Program-made: the position numbers and the translations under genes
From: a bacterium
GTDB taxonomy: Bacteria; Actinomycetota; Acidimicrobiia; UBA5794; ZC4RG35
NCBI GenBank assembly: GCA_028819835.1
Contig: JAPPKR010000025.1
Span: 1 to 12,385 of the forward strand
DNA: 12,385 bases
Direction of reading: 5' to 3'
In this document: positions 6,371 to 12,385 of the stretch, piece after piece
Layout: every line of letters begins with the position of its first letter
How positions within the stretch are numbered: the first letter of the stretch is position 1
The notes under the pieces: generated by a model
Seen by the model: only the letters and a program-made list of their open reading frames with translations
Databases searched by the model: none
Told to the model about the DNA's origin: nothing

Positions 6371-7639
6371 TGCCGAGTTCTCAGCTGCCCCAAGGTACCG
6401 CAGAGCCGCCAGGGCGTAGATTCGGGAGGCCTCGTACACACCACCCACGGCCAGGTGTTCGTTGGGTGAGTGCGCCCGGGGGAGGTAGCCGGGGCCGAAG
6501 GCGGCCACGGAGGGTATGCCTGCGGTGGCTTGGAAGCTGTAGGCGTCGGTGGCGCCGGGGAAGATAACCGGATCCAGGCGCTTTCCCAGCACATGGGAGG
6601 AGGCGTGCTGGATAGCGCTGACCACCGGGTGGTCGAAGGGAATCTCGGTGGCTTCGATGCCACCGATGATCTCCAACTCCGCCTGAAGCCTTGGATTGTC
6701 GGCCCTCGCGTCATCCAAGAACCGCTCCAAGTCGGCCGTGACGCTCTCGGGGGTCATCCCCGGCACCAGACGGATGTCGCATCCGAACCACGCGTTTCCC
6801 GGGTACACGCCGTAGTAGACCCCTGCCTCCGCCAGGACACCCACATTCACGGTGGGACCGAGGCCCCCCAGATGGTGGGGCTCGTAGGTGAGATAGTTCT
6901 TCATCTGGGCGTGCATCCTCTGGATGAGCCAAGCCATCTCAACCGTGGCATTGACCGGGTCGAACCGGTCGGAGACGCTGGAGTGCATCTGGGTGCCCTT
7001 CACATGGATGTTGAAGAGCAGCCCGCCCCGGGAGACCACCCCGATGTGCTCCCACTCGGACAGCACCCCGCAGGGCTCGCCGATGATGGCCGCGTCCCCG
7101 TGCAGGTAGCCTTCCGCCGCCATCCACTTGGAACCCAGGGCCGAGCCTGCTTCCTCGTCGGCGGTGAACACCAGTTGGAGTTGGCCCGGCCATCCCTCGA
7201 TGCGGGACAGCGCCGCCGCCGAGTACACCATGGCGGCCACCGCCACCTTCATGTCCCCCGAGCCCAGTCCGTAAAGGTCGCCGTCCCGTATCACCGGATC
7301 CCAGGGGTCGGTCTCCCAGCGGGACATGTCCCCGGCGGGCTTGGTGTCGAGGTGGCCCGACAGGATGAGGTTGCGACCCTCTCCGGCGCCGGGAATCCTC
7401 ACCACCAGATTGGGGCGTTCGGGCACGGCCGCCAACTCGGTTATGTCGGTCATACCCAACTGCTCCAGACGCTCTCTAACTAGGAGGGCGACCGCCCGCT
7501 CGTCACCGGGCGGGGTTGGGCTGGGGGTGGCTATCAGTTCCCGGGCGAACGCTAACTGTTCATCGGCGGTGTCCTCCAGGAAGGAAAGGACATCGAGTTC
7601 GGAAGGAGTCAGATCGGTCACGACCAAGACATTAGCCAA
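6350..7639 (-). CDS. M20 family metallopeptidase (ArgE/DapE-like)
   Basis: The 429-residue product is a zinc-dependent amidohydrolase of the M20 family. Metal and catalytic residues are visible: LSGHLDT (His96, Asp98), LGSGDMK (Asp129), FTADEEAGS (Glu162, Glu163), IIGEP (Glu188) and AHSPNEH (His390). Between them lies the usual dimerisation domain. Exact substrate cannot be told: acyl-amino acid deacylase, succinyl-diaminopimelate desuccinylase-like or a dipeptidase are all possible. The start is TTG 7639, 13 bp after the M81 gene stop, with a modest GAGGG upstream; TTG 7627 or GTG 7621 are alternatives. It follows the M81 peptidase in one operon, suggesting joint use of a peptide-like or amide substrate. 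The 3' end overlaps rnpB on the opposite strand. Confidence 0.92.
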   Translation of the reverse strand: MANVLVVTDLTPSELDVLSFLEDTADEQLAFARELIATPSPTPPGDERAVALLVRERLEQLGMTDITELAAVPERPNLVVRIPGAGEGRNLILSGHLDTKPAGDMSRWETDPWDPVIRDGDLYGLGSGDMKVAVAAMVYSAAALSRIEGWPGQLQLVFTADEEAGSALGSKWMAAEGYLHGDAAIIGEPCGVLSEWEHIGVVSRGGLLFNIHVKGTQMHSSVSDRFDPVNATVEMAWLIQRMHAQMKNYLTYEPHHLGGLGPTVNVGVLAEAGVYYGVYPGNAWFGCDIRLVPGMTPESVTADLERFLDDARADNPRLQAELEIIGGIEATEIPFDHPVVSAIQHASSHVLGKRLDPVIFPGATDAYSFQATAGIPSVAAFGPGYLPRAHSPNEHLAVGGVYEASRIYALAALRYLGAAENSAKERARL

Positions 7640-7652
7640 GACCCGCAGGCCC

Positions 7653-9122
7653 TCAGATCAGGACGGGATCGATGGGGTAGATGGGTCGCGGGACGTGGTG
7701 GAAGCGAAGGCTCTCCAGCCGAGGGGTGCTGGCGCCGGGAAGGTCGAGGGTGATGGCTTCGGGAGCGGATGCCGCAAAGTTCGGCCGGTAATCACTGCAC
7801 GATCGCACCACCAAGACGTCCGTGAGGTCGGGCTCCAGTCCGGCGTGCCGCCAGGTGGCGGGATCGCCGGTGATGGAGGGCTGGGAGGTTATCAGGAGGT
7901 GGTGGGAACCGGAGGTCACCACCGCCCACTCCCCCATCGAGACTTCCATTCCCGTGTGGGAGTGACCGGTGAGCCGGTATGTTCCCCCTCCCGCGTTGGC
8001 GACGGTGCCCTCGATGGTGACCGGGCGGGCCGCGGGGTTGAAGGCTCCTCCCACCTCCAGTCGGACCGAGTTCCCCACCTCATCGGCGAACCGGCGCGCC
8101 GCCCGAGGATCCAGCAGCGAATGCATCACCGTGAGGTCGGCTCCGTATTCGGCGGCTTCGGTGACCATGATCGGATCGTCCCCGGAGGCTCCCGCTGTCG
8201 GGCAGTCTGCAGTGTGCGCCATCACGAAGGGCCTGGTCGAGGAGAGGCGTGCGTTGGCGAAGGCCGCCGACGGGGTCATGATCCGGGGGGTGGTCATGCG
8301 ACCTCGCCTCCGCCAAACCTCGTATGCCAGTTCCTCGGCGATCAGGAGGGCGCCGTCGGGGTCGTTGTCGGTGACCACCAACACCCCGAGACCCAGTTCC
8401 GGAACATCCAGCCAGGGTTGGACCGGGAAGAGCGAGATGTCGAGCACACGGCCGACGGTCATTTGGTCGGCGAGGTCCCGGACCTCGGACATCGGGCCCA
8501 GATCGGTGCGCATCCCTTCGGCGGGAATCAGGAGGGCTCGTTTGGCCAGCGCCATCACCGGGGAAATCTCCTGCCGCACCGCGGCGGTCAGCAGGCGGGC
8601 GATCCGCGCACCGGTCGATCCCATATCGACGTGAGGCTCGGTGTGGTATCCCACAACCACATCCGCCAGTTCCACCAACCGGGAGGTCACGTTGGCATGC
8701 AGGTCCAGGCACACCCCGACCGGAGCGGCGCCCATCCAACGGCGGGCGACCTCGATCAACGTCGAGTCGGCGTCGAACACCGACTCCGAAGTCATCGACC
8801 CGTGCAGGGCCAGAACCAGTCCATCAAGCCGTCCGGCCTGTCCCAGACCGGCGTCGAGAAGCCCAACGAGACGCTGGAAAGTCCGCTCCGTGACGCGTCC
8901 CGACGGGAGGGCATAGGCCGAGACCAGGGGAACCGCCTCGGCGCCCTGCCGGGCCAGTTCATCCATCACTCCCGCAAACTCGGTATTGGTCCCCGCCAGC
9001 GCCTCCACCGCCTCGCCTCCAACCAGCACGTTGAAGTCCTCCCAGACGGTCGGCTTCGGGCTGAAGGTGTTGGTCTCCTGAAAGACGGAGGCAACGCCGA
9101 TTCTCGGACTGGATCCGACCAT
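7653..9122 (-). CDS. M81 family metallopeptidase (MlrC / microcystinase C-like)
   Basis: I chose ATG 9122, giving 489 residues beginning MVGSSPRIGVASVFQETNTFSP, because the family normally starts close to RIGV and the extra 23 upstream residues are Arg-rich and lack a ribosome site. The ribosome site before ATG 9122 is weak as well. The N-terminal domain shows ALHGSM (His107), CLDLHANVT (Asp140, His142) and GYHTEPHVD (His160 onward), which resemble the metal-binding motifs of this family. The C-terminal domain includes GHSHTGMEVSMG. MlrC cleaves linearised microcystin fragments in sphingomonads, but most homologues are in unrelated bacteria and have unknown substrates, so I do not claim toxin degradation. 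It ends with TGA at 7653-7655 and is followed after 13 bp by the M20 peptidase. Confidence 0.9.
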   Translation of the reverse strand: MVGSSPRIGVASVFQETNTFSPKPTVWEDFNVLVGGEAVEALAGTNTEFAGVMDELARQGAEAVPLVSAYALPSGRVTERTFQRLVGLLDAGLGQAGRLDGLVLALHGSMTSESVFDADSTLIEVARRWMGAAPVGVCLDLHANVTSRLVELADVVVGYHTEPHVDMGSTGARIARLLTAAVRQEISPVMALAKRALLIPAEGMRTDLGPMSEVRDLADQMTVGRVLDISLFPVQPWLDVPELGLGVLVVTDNDPDGALLIAEELAYEVWRRRGRMTTPRIMTPSAAFANARLSSTRPFVMAHTADCPTAGASGDDPIMVTEAAEYGADLTVMHSLLDPRAARRFADEVGNSVRLEVGGAFNPAARPVTIEGTVANAGGGTYRLTGHSHTGMEVSMGEWAVVTSGSHHLLITSQPSITGDPATWRHAGLEPDLTDVLVVRSCSDYRPNFAASAPEAITLDLPGASTPRLESLRFHHVPRPIYPIDPVLI

Positions 9123-9228
9123 CAGCCGATCACGTTCACAAGGCTTGCCGAACCTGGGTGGCGGTGACTCCCGGCGCCGTCTCCGTGACAAACAACATGC
9201 GCCGAGTCTGCAGGTCCGTTTCGGATCA

Positions 9229-9244
9229 TTAACCCCTAAGTTAA
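9229..9244. promoter_or_regulatory. Short inverted repeat in a divergent intergenic region
   Basis: TTAAC and GTTAA flank a 6-nt spacer in the 140-bp region between the divergent M81 and PfkB genes. It is an AT-rich island in GC-rich DNA, 19 bp before the kinase GTG. It could be an operator or part of the kinase promoter. The signal is short and could be chance. Confidence 0.3.
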
Positions 9245-9262
9245 CCGATTGGTAGGTGGGAT

Positions 9263-10165
9263 GTGATCGTTAGCTGTGGTGAGGCCCTGGTGGACCTGGT
9301 TCCGGATCCCGTGCCGGGCGGAGGGCCCATGAACGTCGCCGTCGCCTGCGCCCGTCTGGGGGTTCCGACTGCTTTTGTGGGTCGTATCTCCACGGATGCC
9401 CACGGGGAAGCGATCTGGGCATTCCTGAGAAGTAACCAAGTGGACGTTCGAGCCTGCCAAAGAGGACCTGAACCCACTGCCAGGGCCGTGGTTGAACACA
9501 CCCCCCGGCTGCGTTTCCGCTTCGAGGGGAATGCAACTGCCGAGACGACGCTCTCCTCGGTCGACATGAGGACTCTTGGGCCGGGTCCTCACATCCTCCA
9601 TGGCGGGACTCTCGGAATGTTCCGGGGCCGCACTGCTGAGACCCTCGCCCGGGTGGCCGAACGGCACCCCGGCATTGTCTCCGTGGATCCCAACGTGCGC
9701 CCCCAGATCATCGATGACCGCGCCCGCTGGCATCACTACCACCACCGTTGGCTGGCCACGGCTGACATCTACCGGGCCTCCGACGAGGACCTGGCATGGA
9801 TATGGCCCGGCCGGAGTGGAGGGGAGTGCGCCGAAGAACTGCTGTCAGGCAATCCCTCGGTGGTCTTCATCACCCATGGAAGGTCGGGCGCCACGGTTTA
9901 CACGCCGGAGGGGGAACTGTCGGCAGACGGCGAAGCGGTGGAGGTGGCTGACGAAGTGGGCGCCGGGGACACATTCGCGGCGGCGATCCTGGCCTCGGTT
10001 TGGAAGATGGGTTTGGCGAATGCTCCGACGAGAATCGGCGACGTGGATATGGCCGAGTGGCGAAGGGTGATGGAGCGGGCCATCGCCGCGGCGGCGATCA
10101 CCTGCTCTCGCTCAGGCGCCGATCCCCCGTTGTTTACCGACCTGCCCCCAGAGTTGAGGTTTTGA
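9263..10165 (+). CDS. PfkB family carbohydrate kinase (fructokinase/ribokinase-like)
   Basis: The product has 300 residues, the usual length for a ribokinase-fold sugar kinase. It shows the N-terminal GEALVDLVP, a GGGPMNVAVACARLG substrate segment (19-33), SVDPNVRP (140-147), and the PfkB signature EVADEVGAGDTFAAAI with catalytic-base Asp236 in GAGD. It would phosphorylate a sugar or sugar acid with ATP in the cytoplasm; the sugar cannot be read from the sequence. The start is GTG 9263, with GGTAGGTGGG just upstream; the ATG at 9261 is out of frame. It converges on the Gfo/Idh/MocA operon, and a role in the same carbohydrate pathway is inferred. Confidence 0.93.
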   Translation: MIVSCGEALVDLVPDPVPGGGPMNVAVACARLGVPTAFVGRISTDAHGEAIWAFLRSNQVDVRACQRGPEPTARAVVEHTPRLRFRFEGNATAETTLSSVDMRTLGPGPHILHGGTLGMFRGRTAETLARVAERHPGIVSVDPNVRPQIIDDRARWHHYHHRWLATADIYRASDEDLAWIWPGRSGGECAEELLSGNPSVVFITHGRSGATVYTPEGELSADGEAVEVADEVGAGDTFAAAILASVWKMGLANAPTRIGDVDMAEWRRVMERAIAAAAITCSRSGADPPLFTDLPPELRF

Positions 10166-10194
10166 GACCCGAACCGTTGCGATCGCGGTCTCAA
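10162..10194. terminator. Bidirectional terminator-like inverted repeat containing both stop codons
   Basis: TTGAGACC (10162-10169) and GGTCTCAA (10187-10194) form a perfect 8-bp inverted repeat with a 17-nt loop. The kinase TGA (10163-10165) lies in the left arm and the oxidoreductase TGA (10191-10193, minus strand) in the right arm. No long T-run follows on either side, so its strength as an intrinsic terminator is uncertain. Confidence 0.55.
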
Positions 10195-11204
10195 CCGGGA
10201 GGCGGGGTGAGCTCCATGGGAACGTGGCAGGCCGCCGACCGCTTGGCGGCGTCCACCATCGCCTGAGCATGTCGAGCTGTCTCAAGGGTCATCTTCGGCG
10301 CCACACCATCCCTAACCGAGCGAATGAAGTGATCCAGGGATGCGGCCAGATCTCCCCCGACCCGGTCGAGTATCACGGGCCAGTGGGTGAGGTCGGGCTT
10401 CGAGTATGCCTCGGCGTCCATGATCGACAAACCATGATTGGAACTGTCGACAAAGACGGCCCCTCCTGTTCCAACCACTTCCAGGCAGGCATCCAGACCG
10501 GCCGGGAGACGATTGGGCATCACCCAACTGGTTTCCAGAACGCCGATCGCGCCACTGTCGAATCGCACCATCACCATGGCGGAGTCGTCGTGCCCGTAGT
10601 CGGCCAGGCGGCGAGAGATGGTCTCTGCATAGACGCGGGTGACGGGCGAGTCCGCCAGCCAGGCCATGGCGTCCAGGTCGTGGATTCCGGTGGAGATCAA
10701 AAGATCTGTCCACACTCCGTAGATGTCGGCTCCGAGGTATGACCCGCGGCGGCGCGTGAACATGGTGTGGATGTCCCCCAGCCTGCCACTGGCAGCCGCC
10801 GCTTTGGCCTCCGAATAACGAGGGTCGAACCGCAGGATGAAGTTCACCATGGTGAGGACTCCCGTCTCTCGCAGGTCGGCTATCAGGCGATCCGCCTCCG
10901 CCAGGCTGGGCGCCAGCGGTTTCTCGAGCAGCAGGTGCTTGCCAGCCTCCGCCAGGGGCATGGCGCTCTCATACCGATAATGCTCCGGAACGGCTACCGA
11001 GGCAGCGTCGAATTCGCAAGCCGACAGCAGATCCGACACCCCGGTGAACCAGGGGACTCCCAATGGTTCGGCCACCGCCGCCGCCGTCTGTGGGTTGACG
11101 TCCACGATCCCCGCCAACTCGGAGTAGGGATGCTCGGCGTAGACGCGAGCGTGGAGCGATCCGATCGCTCCGGTGCCCACCACCGCGGTTCGCAGGGCGC
11201 CCAC
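10191..11204 (-). CDS. Gfo/Idh/MocA family NAD(P)-dependent oxidoreductase
   Basis: The 337-residue product has an N-terminal Rossmann domain with VVGTGAIGSLHAR (residues 8-20) and an acidic residue at the end of beta-2 (GIVDVN), which favours NAD. The family motif EKPLA is at 94-98 (Lys95), and the catalytic region STGIHDLDAMAWL (171-183) follows. Members oxidise or reduce sugars, inositols and related polyols in the cytoplasm; the substrate here is unknown. It starts at GTG 11204, one base after the MBL gene stop, with GGGGGAG about 5 nt upstream, so the two are translationally coupled. ABC sugar permease and MBL hydrolase genes lie upstream in the same direction. Confidence 0.93.
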   Translation of the reverse strand: MGALRTAVVGTGAIGSLHARVYAEHPYSELAGIVDVNPQTAAAVAEPLGVPWFTGVSDLLSACEFDAASVAVPEHYRYESAMPLAEAGKHLLLEKPLAPSLAEADRLIADLRETGVLTMVNFILRFDPRYSEAKAAAASGRLGDIHTMFTRRRGSYLGADIYGVWTDLLISTGIHDLDAMAWLADSPVTRVYAETISRRLADYGHDDSAMVMVRFDSGAIGVLETSWVMPNRLPAGLDACLEVVGTGGAVFVDSSNHGLSIMDAEAYSKPDLTHWPVILDRVGGDLAASLDHFIRSVRDGVAPKMTLETARHAQAMVDAAKRSAACHVPMELTPPPG

Positions 11205-11205
11205 C

Positions 11206-11967
11206 TCAACTCCCCCTGGGAGCGAAGGCCCGGTCGTGGCCCGGCATCACCGTGTCCGGTTGGAGGGCCTGGAGCCGGTCAAGGCTCGAGTGCAGTTCCC
11301 GCAACTGACCGCTGCTGTACCAGTGGGAGAACGTCCGGTCCGTGTACTCCCCACGGGTCATCACCGTGTCCCCCGCCACTATCACCCTCTCCCCGTCTTC
11401 GTTCTCGGCCACAACGCTGATGTGACCCGGGGTGTGTCCGGGCGTCGAAATAGCCGCCACCCCGGGCATCAACTCCAACTCCTCTCCCCTTCCCACCTCG
11501 ATCAGACGACCCATCACCGATAGGCGCGCCTCCGTGTCGGCGGTGCCGTACAACTCCTCGCAGAAGTCGGCTTCTCCCTCACCCAACACAATGTCGACGC
11601 CGGGGATGGACACGGCGCTGCCCATGTGATCGTGATGACAGTGCGTGCAGACCACCAGGTCTATGTCTCCGGGCGTCACCCCGAATCTCTTCAGACCTAT
11701 GCCCAGTTGTCCGTAGAAGCCGGTGTGGGTGTTGCCCGGGTCGACGAGGATGTTCTTCTCTCCCCTGATCAGTACGGTGGTGGAGACCGGTAGGAACCCG
11801 AGGTTGGAGTCGAACAGCATGTCTTTCTCCGGGTTGATCCCCATCATCAACTCCATCTCATCCAGGACGGCCTCGGTATCGGCAGCGAAGAAATAAACCA
11901 CCTCGTCATCCAGGAGGGTGAATCTCAACACCACCGGCTGGATGACTACATCTATCTGGTTACCCAT
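11206..11967 (-). CDS. MBL-fold metallo-hydrolase
   Basis: The product has 253 residues with the complete metallo-beta-lactamase-fold signature: THCHHDHMG (His109, His111, Asp113, His114), STPGHTPGH (His178), AGDTV (Asp200) and a late MPGHD (His244). These are ligands for two metals. An extra stretch of about 55 residues (DDEVVYFFAADTEAVLDEME) precedes the first beta-strand pair. Lactonase, thioesterase or other ester hydrolase roles are all compatible; within a sugar operon a lactonase acting on a dehydrogenase product is an attractive guess. ATG 11967 has AGAGGAG 6 nt upstream. It overlaps nothing and sits 65 bp after the permease gene. Confidence 0.93.
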   Translation of the reverse strand: MGNQIDVVIQPVVLRFTLLDDEVVYFFAADTEAVLDEMELMMGINPEKDMLFDSNLGFLPVSTTVLIRGEKNILVDPGNTHTGFYGQLGIGLKRFGVTPGDIDLVVCTHCHHDHMGSAVSIPGVDIVLGEGEADFCEELYGTADTEARLSVMGRLIEVGRGEELELMPGVAAISTPGHTPGHISVVAENEDGERVIVAGDTVMTRGEYTDRTFSHWYSSGQLRELHSSLDRLQALQPDTVMPGHDRAFAPRGS

Positions 11968-12032
11968 AATTCACTCCTCTCATGTCCGGGGTAGTCGAAC
12001 TCCCGGACGGCTCTCTCGGAGACGGGATCCTG

Positions 12033-12385
12033 TCATCTCTCCACCCCGGCCGTCACCACCTCGGAGATGTTGCGCTGGAAGATGGCGGTGATGAGGATCA
12101 CCGGCAAGGCTGTTAAAACCGTGGCTGCCGCCAACTGCCCGATGGCGATATCCATCGTCGAGCGGAACAGACCCAGGGTCACGGTGAGGACGGAAAGGTC
12201 GCTGGTGAAGAGCAGCGGGGTCAGGAACTCCACCCAGGCGAGGATGAAGCCCAACAGCAGCCCGGCGAAGATCCCGGGCCGGAGCAGGGGGATGATGATG
12301 CGAAACATCAACTGGCGAAGCCCGGCGCCATCGATCCGGGCCATCTCCTCCACCTCCACCGGTATGGCCCGGACGAAAGATCCCA
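12033..12385 (-). CDS. ABC transporter permease, carbohydrate type (5' end outside window)
   Basis: The C-terminal 116 residues are visible and the gene continues beyond the right edge. The segment FVRAIPVEVEEMARIDGAG followed by IIIPLLRPG is the EAA loop that contacts the ATPase subunit, in the form typical of MalG/UgpE-type sugar permeases. Three hydrophobic segments surround it (FAGLLLGFILAWVEFL, the LFRSTMD region with QLAAATVLTALPVILITAIF). The TGA stop is at 12033-12035. It probably imports the substrate handled by the MBL and Gfo/Idh/MocA enzymes encoded next. Confidence 0.9.
   Translation of the reverse strand, partial: GSFVRAIPVEVEEMARIDGAGLRQLMFRIIIPLLRPGIFAGLLLGFILAWVEFLTPLLFTSDLSVLTVTLGLFRSTMDIAIGQLAAATVLTALPVILITAIFQRNISEVVTAGVER

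Noticed and set aside
5874..6567. Small open frames on both strands around 5874-6567
   Set aside because: They lie over RNase P RNA and the peptidase 3' end and show no protein motifs.
7326..9167. 613-codon plus-strand open frame
   Set aside because: It is antisense to the M20 and M81 genes, whose catalytic motifs are clear. High GC content makes such shadows common.

Overview
The window is high-GC bacterial DNA with dense genes, frequent GTG/TTG starts and a class A RNase P RNA. It looks like a high-GC actinobacterium, possibly an uncultured Acidimicrobiia-type lineage, but nothing here fixes the taxon. UGA is an ordinary stop in this genome: the M81 peptidase, PfkB kinase, Gfo/Idh/MocA, MBL and ABC permease genes all end in TGA.

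The main feature lies at 1239-3764 on the minus strand. Three consecutive paralogous genes each look like two ORFs split by one in-frame TGA. Each TGA sits at the first position of a thioredoxin CxxC motif (FWAEW-[TGA]-P-x-C). Exactly 10 nt after each TGA a hairpin begins, with a 4-5 nt AGTT-type loop whose first base is 16 nt beyond the TGA. Its stem covaries between copies. This is the expected form of a bacterial SECIS element, so I annotate three full-length selenocysteine (UxxC) TlpA/thioredoxin-like lipoproteins. They share the catalytic domain and lipobox but differ in tether length: about 7, 96 and 193 residues between the lipid-anchored Cys and the domain. The third gene has a direct 69-bp duplication inside its Thr/Pro-rich tether.

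Layout: 1-1180 (-) partial membrane-anchored PAF-acetylhydrolase-like hydrolase; 1239-2318, 2315-3136 and 3237-3764 (-) the selenoprotein array; 3768-4775 (-) trpD; 4790-5422 (-) aquaporin. Aquaporin, trpD and the shortest selenoprotein form one tightly spaced transcription unit. The two long-tether selenoproteins overlap by 4 bp (GTGA) and probably have their own, perhaps leaderless, promoter. On the plus strand follow a small four-helix membrane protein (5516-5902) and rnpB (about 5992-6370). The 3' end of rnpB overlaps the 3' end of a convergent M20 peptidase gene (6350-7639), which follows an M81/MlrC-like metallopeptidase gene (7653-9122) in one operon.

The right end is a probable carbohydrate or polyol catabolic locus. 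A PfkB sugar kinase (9263-10165, +) converges on a minus-strand operon of an ABC sugar permease (partial), an MBL-fold hydrolase and a Gfo/Idh/MocA dehydrogenase. An inverted repeat whose two arms contain the two facing stop codons separates them. No selenocysteine machinery (selA, selB, selC, selD) is visible in the window; it must be elsewhere in the genome if the main reading is right.
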